Of a DNA stretch of 64,000 nucleotides, positions 1 through 8,293 are shown in pieces. The position numbers and the translations under genes were made by a program. The DNA is from Bog-950 sp044228435 (GTDB lineage Bacteria; Bacteroidota; Bacteroidia; Chitinophagales; LD1). The notes beneath the pieces are model-generated. The model saw only the letters and a list, made by a program, of their open reading frames with translations. It searched no databases and was not told the DNA's origin. Location: the NCBI GenBank assembly GCA_044228435.1, contig JBGAUW010000016.1, positions 62,001 to 126,000 of the forward strand. The letters are read 5' to 3'. Every line of letters starts with the position of its first letter. The stretch's first letter is position 1.

Positions 1-1
1 A

Positions 2-214
2 AGCTTTTTGCGCTACACCATGCCCGGCTTTTATTTATATATACTGTTAGTAGGCATATTGTTTTTTACGGCTAAAACTTTATCCGGTGTAAGCATCTGG
101 ACACAGTACGAGTACCGGATGATGCTTATATCACTCTCGCTTTTTTATGTTATGGCCAGCTTTATGGTACGTATCATTCGTGGTATATACGAGGCCTCTA
201 AAAATGGATTGTAA
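2..214 (+). CDS. C-terminal part of a small hypothetical membrane protein (5' truncated by window)
   Basis: The frame is open to the window edge, so this is probably the 3' end of a longer gene; a TTG at position 8 and an ATG at 20 are the first possible internal starts. The visible part has two hydrophobic stretches, roughly codons 7-24 and 38-55 from position 8, joined by a short polar segment with WTQYEYR, and it ends in a basic/polar tail. I do not recognise a family. It converges on the NDH-2 gene, with only 9 bp between the two stop codons. Confidence 0.5.
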   Translation, partial: SFLRYTMPGFYLYILLVGILFFTAKTLSGVSIWTQYEYRMMLISLSLFYVMASFMVRIIRGIYEASKNGL

Positions 215-223
215 ATTTCTTCT

Positions 224-1522
224 TTAATTCATCGGCTTCTTTGCCTCTGCCTTGCTAAACGGCCTTATTATAAGCCGTATGTTACGGTCGTAGTTAATGT
301 AGTTCCAAAGCCAGTTAATAAACACTACTATTTTATTCCGGAAGCCCACTAACAACATCAGGTGTACCAGCAGCCATGCCAGCCAGCCAATAAAGCGGCC
401 GAAGGTAAGCTTGCCAATTTCTACTACGGCACGGTTGCGGCCCACGGTGGCCATATTGCCTTTATCAAAGTAGCTGAATTTATCCAGCGTCCATTGCTTA
501 AAGGTTTTGTTCAGGTTGCTGGCTACCATTTGCGCTTGCTGTATGGCCACCGGTGCTATTTGCGGGTGTCCGTTCGGAAACTTATCCTGCACCATCATAG
601 CCACATCGCCAATAGCAAAAATATTTTCGAAGCCTTTAACTTTGCAATATTCATCTACCAGGTAGCGGCCGCGTTTGCTTACTGTTTCTTCAGGTAGACC
701 ATCTACCACTACGCCTTTTATCCCGGCGGCCCATATAAGGTTAGCCGTATTCAACTGTTTGCCGGTTTTTGTTTCCGCTACTTTGCCATCGTATTTTGTA
801 ATGCCTGTGTTGGTCCATACTTCGCAGCCCAGTTCTTCCAGGTATTGCCCGGCCCGTTTGCGGTTTATCTCCTGCATGGCTTGTAGCAGTTCAGGTCCGT
901 TTTCAATCAATATCACGCGCATTTTTCTAAAGTCCAGTTCGGGGTAATCGTTGGGCAATACATGCTTTTTAAGTTCCGATAAGGCACCTGCCAATTCCAC
1001 ACCGGTAGGGCCGCCACCCACCACCACAAAGGTCATTAGCGCTTCCAGTTCTTTTACATCGTGTGTTAAAAGAGCCTGCTCAAAGTTTTGCAGTATAAGG
1101 CTTCGCAGGTTAAGGGCTTCGGTAACGCTTTTCATAGGCATAGCATTTTGCTCAAAATCGGCTACACCAAAAAAGTTGTTGGTGCTGCCGGTGGCTATTA
1201 CCAGGTAATCGTATTGCAACTCACCTATGTTGGTTACTATTTTGTTTTCGGCGGGCACTATTTGCTGCACCAAACCAAGGCGGAAATGAAAGTTTTTCTG
1301 CCCCTTAAATATTTTACGAATGGGGTAGGCGATAGAATCGGCCTCAAGCCCGGCCGTAGCCACCTGGTACAACAGCGGTTGAAAGGTATGATAGTTGTGT
1401 TTATCTATCAGCACAATTTGCACCGGGGCATTGGCTAACTGTTTAGATAGTTCAAGTCCGCCAAAACCGCAGCCTATTATTACTACGCGGGGCACTTTTA
1501 CCTGTGGAACGTTTATTTGCAT
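224..1522 (-). CDS. ndh: Type II NADH dehydrogenase (NDH-2), FAD-dependent
   Basis: Non-proton-pumping NADH:quinone oxidoreductase on the inner face of the membrane. The N-terminus has the FAD dinucleotide-binding motif IIGCGFGG (about residues 15-22). A second nucleotide site, VVVGGGPTG, lies near residue 168 and is the NADH fold. NIFAIGDVA near residue 303 is the usual C-terminal FAD contact. The last ~60 residues are hydrophobic and amphipathic (WLAWLLVHLMLLVGFRNK), the expected membrane anchor. The frame extends 12 codons further upstream, but I prefer the ATG at 1522 because the motif then starts at the usual distance from the N-terminus. Length (432 aa) fits the family. It is divergent from the comB-like gene. 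Confidence 0.9.
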   Translation of the reverse strand: MQINVPQVKVPRVVIIGCGFGGLELSKQLANAPVQIVLIDKHNYHTFQPLLYQVATAGLEADSIAYPIRKIFKGQKNFHFRLGLVQQIVPAENKIVTNIGELQYDYLVIATGSTNNFFGVADFEQNAMPMKSVTEALNLRSLILQNFEQALLTHDVKELEALMTFVVVGGGPTGVELAGALSELKKHVLPNDYPELDFRKMRVILIENGPELLQAMQEINRKRAGQYLEELGCEVWTNTGITKYDGKVAETKTGKQLNTANLIWAAGIKGVVVDGLPEETVSKRGRYLVDEYCKVKGFENIFAIGDVAMMVQDKFPNGHPQIAPVAIQQAQMVASNLNKTFKQWTLDKFSYFDKGNMATVGRNRAVVEIGKLTFGRFIGWLAWLLVHLMLLVGFRNKIVVFINWLWNYINYDRNIRLIIRPFSKAEAKKPMN

Positions 1523-1671
1523 GTTGCAAAGTTTGCAAACTCTATTCCACAATTGCAACTATTTAAGTGTAAAGCATTGCACGAAAACCACAGGTCGCCT
1601 TAAAACTGCATTAAAGCGCAATTTGCCGGCGAATTTGATGTTTGGCTGAGGTGTAATTCTATTTTTACAGC

Positions 1672-2397
1672 ATGTTTTATCAGCAACAGATTTTTGATGT
1701 AAAGTTTGAGTGGGGGCGTGAGGGAATAGAAGCTCTTGCAGGTGTAACAGATGTATTTATAATAGTGGATGTATTATCTTTTTCTACTAGTGTAGATATT
1801 GCCACCAGTGGCGGTGCTTTAATCTACCCGTACCAGTGGAAAGATGAATCAGCCGCTGTATATGCTGATTCAATCGGTGCTTATTTAGCGAAATCAAAAA
1901 GAACAAACACTAATGGATATTCTCTTTCCCCATCATCACTTGTAAATGTTCCTACCGGCACTAAGTTGGTGTTACCATCGCCTAATGGCTCTACATTATC
2001 GCTTGCAACAGGTAATGTAATTACATTATGCGGCTGCATAAGAAACGCAGAAGCAGTTGCCAGCTATGCTATGCAAATGGGTAGGCGAGTAACGGTGATT
2101 GCTGCCGGCGAGCGTTGGCGGAATGGAACCCTGCGACCTGCCTTTGAAGATTTAGTGGGTGCCGGTGCCATTATATCATATTTGCAGGGTAGTCTGTCTC
2201 CGGAGAGTAAAACGGCTTTATCCGCTTTCAATCAACTAAAGCACAACCTGCTCGAAGAGATGAAGAAATGCAGTTCGGGTAAAGAATTGATTGAAATGGG
2301 TTTTGAAAAAGACGTTGAACTTGCCAGCCATTTAAATATAAGTAACAATGTGCCCGTGTTGAAAGACATGACTTATGTAGGGTTAACTACTGTTTAG
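1672..2397 (+). CDS. comB: 2-phosphosulfolactate phosphatase family protein (ComB-like)
   Basis: Matches the 2-ph_phosp (ComB) family by memory of its conserved segments: IIVDVLSFSTSVD near residue 31, LPSPNGSTLS near residue 102, GCIRNAEAVA near residue 122, and VIAAGERW..GTLRPAFEDLVGAGA near residues 143-168. In methanogens ComB dephosphorylates 2-phosphosulfolactate during coenzyme M synthesis. Many bacteria without that pathway carry homologues of uncertain substrate, so the substrate here is not established. No other coenzyme M or sulfolactate gene is nearby. The length (241 aa) is normal. Upstream lies a 149-bp divergent gap shared with ndh, with a TATTTTTA element just before the ATG. 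Confidence 0.82.
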   Translation: MFYQQQIFDVKFEWGREGIEALAGVTDVFIIVDVLSFSTSVDIATSGGALIYPYQWKDESAAVYADSIGAYLAKSKRTNTNGYSLSPSSLVNVPTGTKLVLPSPNGSTLSLATGNVITLCGCIRNAEAVASYAMQMGRRVTVIAAGERWRNGTLRPAFEDLVGAGAIISYLQGSLSPESKTALSAFNQLKHNLLEEMKKCSSGKELIEMGFEKDVELASHLNISNNVPVLKDMTYVGLTTV

Positions 2398-2456
2398 CTT
2401 TTGCAGGTTTTGTATAACATACGCCCACCAGATTAATAAACATTTATTTAGCACCC

Positions 2457-3572
2457 GTGCAAAAAGCTCCGCTTAAACATATAGCAATCCTTTTTCTCCG
2501 CATGGGCTTTACTGCCTTTGGGGGTCCTGCCGTGCATACTGCGATTATGAAACAAGAGGTAGTAGAAAAGCGGAAGTGGATGGATGAGCAAAGTTTTTTG
2601 GATTTGGTAGGCGCAACTAACTTAATACCCGGACCTAACAGCACGGAACTTGCAATACATATAGGGCACCTAAAGGGAGGATGGCGGGGATTATTTATTG
2701 CAGGCCTCTGTTTTATACTGCCTGCGGTTTTTATTACAGGTGCATTTGCCTTTTTTTACAAGCAGTATGGGCAGTTGCCACAGGTGCAACCGTTTATTTA
2801 TGGCATAAAGCCCGCTATTATAGCCATTATACCTGCGGCTATATACCCGTTAGCGGCAAAGGCACTAAAATCGCGGGGGCTGATTGCCACCGGTATAGTA
2901 GTGTTTATATTATCGCTGCTGCATTTTAACGAGGTGCTTTTGCTATTTGCTGCCGGCTTTGCCGCCTTGCTATACAGCCTGATGCTGCAAAACAAAACTA
3001 CCAATAGCTTGTTGCCCCTTGCTCTATTTAAACTACCTGCCGTGGCTACGGGTGGCAACCTGCAATTGTTTCTTATATTTTTTAAAATAGGCGCTATACT
3101 GTATGGTTCTGGGTATGTGCTGTTTGCTTTTTTAGATGCCGAACTGGTAGCTCGCGGGCTGCTTACCCGCCAGCAGCTAATGGATGCCATTGCAGTAGGG
3201 CAGTTTACTCCCGGGCCTGTGTTTTCTGCGGTAACGTTTGTAGGCTATCAAATAAGCGGATGGCAGGGGGCAGTAGTGGCAACGGTGGGTGTTTTTTTAC
3301 CGGCCTTTGTGTTTGTGGCGTTACTTAAGCCGGTAGTAAAGTTACTGCGCAATTCCGTTGTGTTTGCTTCTTTTCTGGATGCTGTAAATGTGGCTTCGGT
3401 AGCTATTATAATTTCAATATGCGTAACCATGGCCCGCGAAACTATTACCGACTGGCGCACTATGATAATTGCAGTAGTTAGCCTGGCTATTGCTTTTGGC
3501 TACAAGCAGGTAAACAGCGCATGGCTTGTTTTGGGTGGTTCGTTAGCCGGTTATCTATTAAGTTTATTTTGA
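2457..3572 (+). CDS. chrA: Chromate transporter ChrA, two-domain (CHR family)
   Basis: Integral membrane protein of the CHR superfamily, which exports chromate (or related oxyanions) from the cytoplasm. It is the long form with two homologous halves. The first carries FGGPAVH and LIPGPNSTELA (residues ~22-62); the second carries YGSGYVLFAF and QFTPGPVFSAVTF (residues ~218-262). These GGP/PGP signatures define the family. About ten hydrophobic segments follow. The start is GTG at 2457; no better in-frame ATG precedes the first conserved block. Its 3' end overlaps the converging DoxX-like gene by 9 bp. Physiological substrate is inferred from family only. Confidence 0.88.
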   Translation: MQKAPLKHIAILFLRMGFTAFGGPAVHTAIMKQEVVEKRKWMDEQSFLDLVGATNLIPGPNSTELAIHIGHLKGGWRGLFIAGLCFILPAVFITGAFAFFYKQYGQLPQVQPFIYGIKPAIIAIIPAAIYPLAAKALKSRGLIATGIVVFILSLLHFNEVLLLFAAGFAALLYSLMLQNKTTNSLLPLALFKLPAVATGGNLQLFLIFFKIGAILYGSGYVLFAFLDAELVARGLLTRQQLMDAIAVGQFTPGPVFSAVTFVGYQISGWQGAVVATVGVFLPAFVFVALLKPVVKLLRNSVVFASFLDAVNVASVAIIISICVTMARETITDWRTMIIAVVSLAIAFGYKQVNSAWLVLGGSLAGYLLSLF

Positions 3573-3923
3573 TGGCCTGGTATATACATATGCCCACCAT
3601 ATTAATAATAACTGAACCGGTAAACGCAGGTAAAGCCCGGTAGCCGGCAAGCCAAATTGTTCGTGATGGATAGCCATATTAATATTGGCCGGGAAAACTG
3701 CTACCAGTAACGCTATAAGCGCCCATGCGGATATGCGGCGGGTGGCGGGAAACAGCAAGCCAATACCGATTACTATTTCGGCGATGCCGCTTAAGTAATT
3801 AAGCGCTTCGGGGTAAGGTAAAAAGCCCACCAGCATTTTTAAATAAAAATCGGGGTGCCAAAAATGGTTTACGCCCGCAAAAATATAGAGGGCAGCCATC
3901 AGGTAAAGCAGGTATTTTTTCAT
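3564..3923 (-). CDS. DoxX-like small membrane protein
   Basis: A 119-residue protein with four predicted membrane segments (about residues 5-20, 42-60, 65-82, 98-114). The pattern YIFAGVNHFWHPDFYLKM followed by LSGIAEIVIGIGLLFP is typical of DoxX/DUF4267-like membrane proteins in Bacteroidota. Members are linked to respiratory or thiol homeostasis in some species, but no precise role can be assigned here. The 3' end overlaps the 3' end of chrA on the other strand. The gene upstream on the same strand is miaE, separated by a terminator-like hairpin, so co-transcription looks unlikely. Confidence 0.7.
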   Translation of the reverse strand: MKKYLLYLMAALYIFAGVNHFWHPDFYLKMLVGFLPYPEALNYLSGIAEIVIGIGLLFPATRRISAWALIALLVAVFPANINMAIHHEQFGLPATGLYLRLPVQLLLIWWAYVYTRPSK

Positions 3924-3949
3924 GTTCTGGTTGGTTTTTAGGTGGATAG

Positions 3950-4043
3950 ACTTCCGAAGTTTTTTGATACAAAAAGGGCGCTAAAAAATCAATAACCAGT
4001 AATATAAAAATTAAACTTCGGAAGTCTTTGAACCTTCCGAAGT
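3950..4043 (-). terminator. miaE terminator hairpin with extra CTTCGGAAG copy
   Basis: ACTTCGGAAG (4015-4024) and CTTCCGAAGT (4034-4043) form a perfect 10-bp stem with a 9-nt loop. Read on the minus strand, downstream of miaE, it is followed by TTTAATTTTTATA, as in an intrinsic terminator. A third copy of the palindromic core, ACTTCCGAAGT, lies at 3950-3960. Similar cores occur at 17032-17057 and at about 23709. Confidence 0.75.
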
Positions 4044-4050
4044 CTTTTAG

Positions 4051-4632
4051 TTAATGGATTCTATCGCCTCTAACTTCCAGCTTCTCCATTATGCCGGCTT
4101 CAAAAGCCAGCCATTCTTCCCAGCGCGCCAATATTCTGTCTTTTCCGCCAAGGTTGCAGGCCATATCTAAAAATAAACGATAGTGCCCTGCTTCGCTTAC
4201 CATCAGGTTTTTGTAAAATGATTTCAATTCAGGGTCTTCTATATCCTTACTTAGCAACTTAAACCGTTCGCAGCTGCGGGCTTCTATTAGGGCCGAAAAC
4301 AAAAGTTTTTCGCACAACGATTCAGTACGCGAACCTCCATGCTGTATAAACTTACGCAGTTCATTTACATAGGCATCTTTACGCTGTAAGCCCAGCTTTA
4401 GTCCGCGTTTGTGCAGGTGCTGTAACACTAACTCAAAATGCCCCCATTCTTCCTTTACAATGGGCGAAAGCTCCTCTACTATCATCTCATAATCGGGGTA
4501 ATTCTGTATAAGTGATATAGCCGTGCTGGTCGCCTTTTGCTCGCAATAAGCGTGGTCGGTAAGTATTTCCTGTATCGATTTGCCCGCCAAATCGGCCCAG
4601 CGCGGGTCGGTTGGTAATTTTAATCCTAGCAT
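4051..4632 (-). CDS. miaE: tRNA-(ms2io6A)-hydroxylase MiaE
   Basis: Di-iron monooxygenase that hydroxylates the isopentenyl side chain of ms2i6A at tRNA position 37. The ferritin-like ligand set is visible: Glu31 (AYCEQK), Glu62-x-x-His65 (EEWGHFEL), Glu117 (ALIEARSCERF), and Glu147-x-x-His150 (SEAGHYRLF). The length (193 aa) is normal. The first ATG is in a good position, with LKLPTDPRW close to the N-terminus as in homologues. It stands alone, between a small lipoprotein gene (28 bp upstream) and a downstream hairpin terminator. The assignment rests on recognised motifs, not on an alignment. Confidence 0.9.
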   Translation of the reverse strand: MLGLKLPTDPRWADLAGKSIQEILTDHAYCEQKATSTAISLIQNYPDYEMIVEELSPIVKEEWGHFELVLQHLHKRGLKLGLQRKDAYVNELRKFIQHGGSRTESLCEKLLFSALIEARSCERFKLLSKDIEDPELKSFYKNLMVSEAGHYRLFLDMACNLGGKDRILARWEEWLAFEAGIMEKLEVRGDRIH

Positions 4633-4660
4633 GGGGCAAATATGCCTAAACTAAGCAACT

Positions 4661-5209
4661 TTACCTGTATTCGAAATTAAATGATTGACTGTTAACTGAT
4701 GACTGGGCAGAAGTGGTTTGAACGCAACTGAACTGAATATCGGTATTTGTTTGATAACTGCCCTGGGGTGGAATTGTAACATAATTTATAAAGACTTGCT
4801 CACTGGAATTTCCACCTGATACAGTTATAAAGAAAGTACCCGAAACCAACATAGTATCATTGGTAACATTGCGCAGCACAGGTCTAATTCTGGTAAATGC
4901 ATCAAAGAAACCATTACAATCTGTTGATATACCATTTCGCTTGCAGGCATTACCGCTATATCTCATCAGATTACCTTGCAGGTTTATGGTTAACACTGTT
5001 TGGTAAGAGTGTTGCCCGGAATTATAATCTGTTATGCCAAAATTGTCGTTAAACTCGTCCAGCACGCTGCTGTCGCAAAACTGGCAAGAAGCATCTTCTT
5101 CTTTTGCATTGGCATTGTAATTATATGCTCTTGGATTAGTACAACCCTTTTTGCAAGAGTAGGCTCCCAACAACAACGCGCATAAAAAAAGTATACTCGG
5201 GTATTTCAT
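4661..5209 (-). CDS. Hypothetical lipoprotein downstream of di-haem peroxidase
   Basis: A 182-residue protein beginning with a lipoprotein signal (hydrophobic FLCALLLGAYSC, acylated Cys at about residue 19). Just after it comes GCTNPRAYNYNANAKEEDASC, resembling the short Cys-bounded 'GCT.P.A.NYN..A..DDGSC' unit often seen in exported Bacteroidota proteins. The rest is beta-rich and polar with two more Cys pairs (CKRNGISTDC). The start codon lies 2 bp after the peroxidase stop, so they very likely share a transcript and perhaps a periplasmic or outer-membrane role. No family recognised. Confidence 0.65.
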   Translation of the reverse strand: MKYPSILFLCALLLGAYSCKKGCTNPRAYNYNANAKEEDASCQFCDSSVLDEFNDNFGITDYNSGQHSYQTVLTINLQGNLMRYSGNACKRNGISTDCNGFFDAFTRIRPVLRNVTNDTMLVSGTFFITVSGGNSSEQVFINYVTIPPQGSYQTNTDIQFSCVQTTSAQSSVNSQSFNFEYR

Positions 5210-5211
5210 GA

Positions 5212-6327
5212 TTAATTAAAAGGGTTAGAAAACCTTACATCGGTAGTTATGGATGGGTCGGAAAGTGCGCGCAGGAATGCTGCTAAAGCAATTTTTTCGT
5301 CGGCCGTCATATTCATTTTAACCGGCGTTGCTGTAACCGGGTCTATTAAATTATGATCCAGGGTGGCGCTTGGCTGTATACCACTATTATAATGCTCAAT
5401 TACCTGTTCTAGCGTAGTATACCGGCCATCGTGCATATAAGGGGCGGTAAAGGTAAGATTGCGTAAAGATGGGATTATAAATGCACCTTCCAGGGCTTCA
5501 CTGCCATTTGTTTCCTTTACCCCTTTGTCCTGGTAAACCACATCTAAACCAATATTCGCTGCATTAGGAAAATTAGAAGTTTGTGGAGTGCCCTCGTATC
5601 CTCCAAACATCGGACTTCCACCAAAATTGCTGCCATTGTGGCAATTAGAGCATTGAAATTTATTAAAGGCCGTTAAGCCATCCGATTCTAATTGACTTAA
5701 TTCTGCCGTTTCTATTTTGCTTCTATCGCTGCGCATAGCCCGTATAAATTGCGCCAAAGCCATAGCAATGCGGTTTTGGCTTACAGTTTCTGAGCCAAAG
5801 GCTTTTTTAAACAAATCCGGGTAGTAGCTAATACTTGCTATTTTCTTTTCCAATATATCCATACGGTCTAATCCCATTTCCACGTGGTGTTGTACCGGCA
5901 TTAATACCATTTCTTCTAACCGGTTAGAGCGCCCATCCCAAAAAAAGTTGGCCTTATCGCCTTCATTAATTATGGCGGGGGTGTTGCGCTTGGTTATAAT
6001 CCCCTCGTACCCGGTACTAAAAGTAGCATCATCGGCAAAGGCGTTGGCTTGCTTATGGCAACTTGCGCACGAAACTGTATTATTAATAGATAAACGTGGG
6101 TCGTAAAAAAGTAACCTGCCCAAAGTAGCTCCGTTAGATGTTAGCTGGTTATCAAAAGGTGTATTGCCATCGCAATTAAAACTACTGCATGGTGAACCAC
6201 GGTATTCATACGGTACATCGGGAAGATGGGGCGTTAGCGTTTTTAGCTGCGGTTGTTTTTGGCAGCTGTAAAACACCAGCGCTATTATAGCGCCGGTAAA
6301 CAGTATGGGGGTTAATTTCTTTTTCAT
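5212..6327 (-). CDS. Di-haem cytochrome c peroxidase (CcpA/MauG family), lipoprotein
   Basis: Reduces hydrogen peroxide with electrons from c-type cytochromes, or acts as a MauG-like oxidase; the choice cannot be made from sequence alone. Two CxxCH haem sites are visible: C87-x-x-C90-H91 (CASCHK) and C226-x-x-C229-H230 (CSNCHN). The segments LGRLLFYDPRLS, NTPAIIN, FFWDGRSNRLEEM and APYMHDGRYTTLEQVIEHYN are standard for the family. A lipobox (VFYSC, Cys22) follows the N-terminal hydrophobic segment, so the enzyme is anchored in a membrane facing the periplasm or exterior. It sits between an outer-membrane protein gene (17 bp) and a small lipoprotein gene (2 bp) on the same strand. Confidence 0.9.
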   Translation of the reverse strand: MKKKLTPILFTGAIIALVFYSCQKQPQLKTLTPHLPDVPYEYRGSPCSSFNCDGNTPFDNQLTSNGATLGRLLFYDPRLSINNTVSCASCHKQANAFADDATFSTGYEGIITKRNTPAIINEGDKANFFWDGRSNRLEEMVLMPVQHHVEMGLDRMDILEKKIASISYYPDLFKKAFGSETVSQNRIAMALAQFIRAMRSDRSKIETAELSQLESDGLTAFNKFQCSNCHNGSNFGGSPMFGGYEGTPQTSNFPNAANIGLDVVYQDKGVKETNGSEALEGAFIIPSLRNLTFTAPYMHDGRYTTLEQVIEHYNSGIQPSATLDHNLIDPVTATPVKMNMTADEKIALAAFLRALSDPSITTDVRFSNPFN

Positions 6328-6344
6328 AGGTATAGGTTTTTGAA

Positions 6345-7007
6345 TCAGAAAATAAACGTAAAGTAAAGCGACGTTGGCAAAACAAACTCCCCTTTATATT
6401 CCGAGCCGTTGCTTCGATTAAGATTTAACTCGGGAAAATTTTGCGACTCAACCTTTTTTGTGCCCCAGCTGTAGGAGTAATAAAAGGCTGTTTCGGTAAA
6501 TAGCGCAATGCGCTTGGTAATATTAAACTGAATGCCTATAAATGGTCCGCCCCCAATGCTATTAGTAGAGGTAGACGTTTTAGTAATATCGAAGGATGAA
6601 TTGGCTTTTGCGCCGGTAAACGATTGCCTGCCAACAAAGTCAACACCGGTGAACAAATTCCATTTTTTGCCAAACATGTGCCTAAACTCATAGCCTACTC
6701 TATAATCAATTGCATTGTTGTTGTTTATGCGGGTAGATATGCTGTCCGGAAATTCTGTTTTTTTACTAAAACTGCCACCTACCGAGGCCCTTATACCATG
6801 CTTTTTAAAGAAACATTTGTAACCCAATATATAGGGACTGATAGCTATATTTTGGTTAGACAGATTGATAAGCTGCTTAAGAAAAAAGGTGGTATTAATA
6901 AAAACCTGGTGCTGGGCTTTCTCTTTTTTGGGCATAGCTAAGGTATCGGCCTGGGCAAAGGCCATACCACTTACTAAAAGAAAAAAAACGAATATAGTGT
7001 GCCTCAT
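6345..7007 (-). CDS. Outer-membrane beta-barrel-like hypothetical protein
   Basis: I place the start at the ATG at 7007, because it begins a clean signal peptide (RHTIFVFFLLVSGMAFAQ) of the '...AQ' type common in Bacteroidota. The open frame runs 31 codons further upstream without signal-like content. The mature part (~200 residues) has alternating short beta strands and ends in a hydrophobic/aromatic strand with terminal Phe (TSLYFTFIF), as outer-membrane barrels do. Segments such as GYEFRHMFGKKWNLFTGVDFVG and FIGIQFNITKRIALFTETAF support a barrel of about 8-10 strands. It is first in the likely operon with the di-haem peroxidase. Confidence 0.7.
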   Translation of the reverse strand: MRHTIFVFFLLVSGMAFAQADTLAMPKKEKAQHQVFINTTFFLKQLINLSNQNIAISPYILGYKCFFKKHGIRASVGGSFSKKTEFPDSISTRINNNNAIDYRVGYEFRHMFGKKWNLFTGVDFVGRQSFTGAKANSSFDITKTSTSTNSIGGGPFIGIQFNITKRIALFTETAFYYSYSWGTKKVESQNFPELNLNRSNGSEYKGEFVLPTSLYFTFIF

Positions 7008-7112
7008 AGGGAGAGGATATATACCAAAAATAATATTTAATTCCACAACAAACGCCAGTACGATATAAATATTTTGTTTTGCTGTTATATTATTGCGCAC
7101 CGGCGTTTATAA

Positions 7113-7136
7113 AACGCTTTAAAGAGCAAAAGCGTT
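7113..7136 (-). terminator. Terminator hairpin after galT-galK
   Basis: AACGCTTT and AAAGCGTT form a perfect 8-bp stem with an 8-nt loop, 27 bp past the galK stop. On the minus strand it is followed by TTATAAA, a weak T-rich tail. Confidence 0.65.
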
Positions 7137-7162
7137 GCCCGGTAAATAAATTAATGTAAAAA

Positions 7163-8293
7163 TTAGTCCTCCCTTCGCACTCCATCGCCGGCCTGCGCTT
7201 CGTATATGCTGCATTCCCGGCCGGTTGCCTTCAGGTATTTTTCGCCAACCACATTCTTTAGTTCCTCTATACTGCTTTTGTGGGCTATAGCAATGGCGCA
7301 GCCGCCAAAGCCTGCCCCCGTCATGCGGGCACCCAGGCAGCCTTTAACCTGTTGAGCTGTTTCGGCAAGAGTATCTAACTCTAAGCCAGTTACCTCGTAA
7401 TCGTTTTTAAGAGAAGCATGCGAGGCATTCATTAAACGCCCAAAAGTAGAGAGGTCGTTCATCTGCATCACTTTTACCGATTCCTTTACGCGCAGTTGCT
7501 CGGTAATTACATGGCGCGCCCGTTTTTGCAACACTTCGCTGTTTAATATGTCCAGCCAAATCATATCTGCATTGGCCAGGTTTTCTGTATCGGGATGTAC
7601 AACGCGTATCTGCTTCAGGGCTTCATCGCATTCTGCTTTGCGCTCGTTGTATTTAGAGTGTATAAGAGACCGTGGCTTTTGTGTATTCATAATTACCAAC
7701 CGGTAGTCGCCTAACTCAAACGGCACGTATTTGTGTTTTAGCTGCTGGCAATCCAGCAAGATGGCATTATCTTTTTTTCCAAGTGCCACAGCATATTGGT
7801 CCATAATGCCGCACTGCACGCCTATAAATTCATTTTCTACCTGCTTGCAAAAGTTGGCCAGCCACGGCAGGTTTATATTGCTTTCATTTTGGCTAAGTAT
7901 TGCATACGCGGTTAAAACTTCTACCGCGGCTGAGGATGAAAGCCCCGAGCCTTCAGGCAAAGTACTATCAAATAAAATTTCGCAACCGGTTACGGTATGC
8001 CCTTCTTTTTTTAATTGATGGATAACACCCAATGGGTAATTTGTCCAATCGTTGGCAGCGCTAAACTCAAGCGCATCTTCTATAAAAATTTCTTTACTAA
8101 AAGGGTGAGTAGCTGAACGCAGTATAATTTTATTATCGCTGCGTGGCGTGTAAGTGGCAGTTATTCCAAGTGTAATAGCCGCCGGAAGAACCAATCCACC
8201 ATTATAATCTAAGTGCTCCCCAATAAGGTTTACACGGCCGGGAGCAAAAAATAGCTGTGAGGCGCCGGATGTATTTTGTTTTTCGCTGCTCAT
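7163..8293 (-). CDS. galK: Galactokinase
   Basis: GHMP kinase that phosphorylates alpha-D-galactose to galactose 1-phosphate in the Leloir pathway. The galactokinase signature FAPGRVNLIGEHLDYNGG lies at residues ~17-34. The ATP-binding GHMP motif LPEGSGLSSSAAVEV is near residue 112. The C-terminal GARMTGAGFGGCAIA is near residue 320. CGIMDQYA contains the catalytic Asp. Length 376 aa is normal. The gene overlaps galT by 4 bp (ATGA), which indicates translational coupling in a galT-galK operon. No galE or galM is visible in the window. Confidence 0.95.
   Translation of the reverse strand: MSSEKQNTSGASQLFFAPGRVNLIGEHLDYNGGLVLPAAITLGITATYTPRSDNKIILRSATHPFSKEIFIEDALEFSAANDWTNYPLGVIHQLKKEGHTVTGCEILFDSTLPEGSGLSSSAAVEVLTAYAILSQNESNINLPWLANFCKQVENEFIGVQCGIMDQYAVALGKKDNAILLDCQQLKHKYVPFELGDYRLVIMNTQKPRSLIHSKYNERKAECDEALKQIRVVHPDTENLANADMIWLDILNSEVLQKRARHVITEQLRVKESVKVMQMNDLSTFGRLMNASHASLKNDYEVTGLELDTLAETAQQVKGCLGARMTGAGFGGCAIAIAHKSSIEELKNVVGEKYLKATGRECSIYEAQAGDGVRRED

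Noticed and set aside
6345..7100. Start at 7100 for the barrel protein
   Set aside because: The extra 31 residues are not signal-like; the ATG at 7007 gives a clean signal peptide ending in Ala-Gln.
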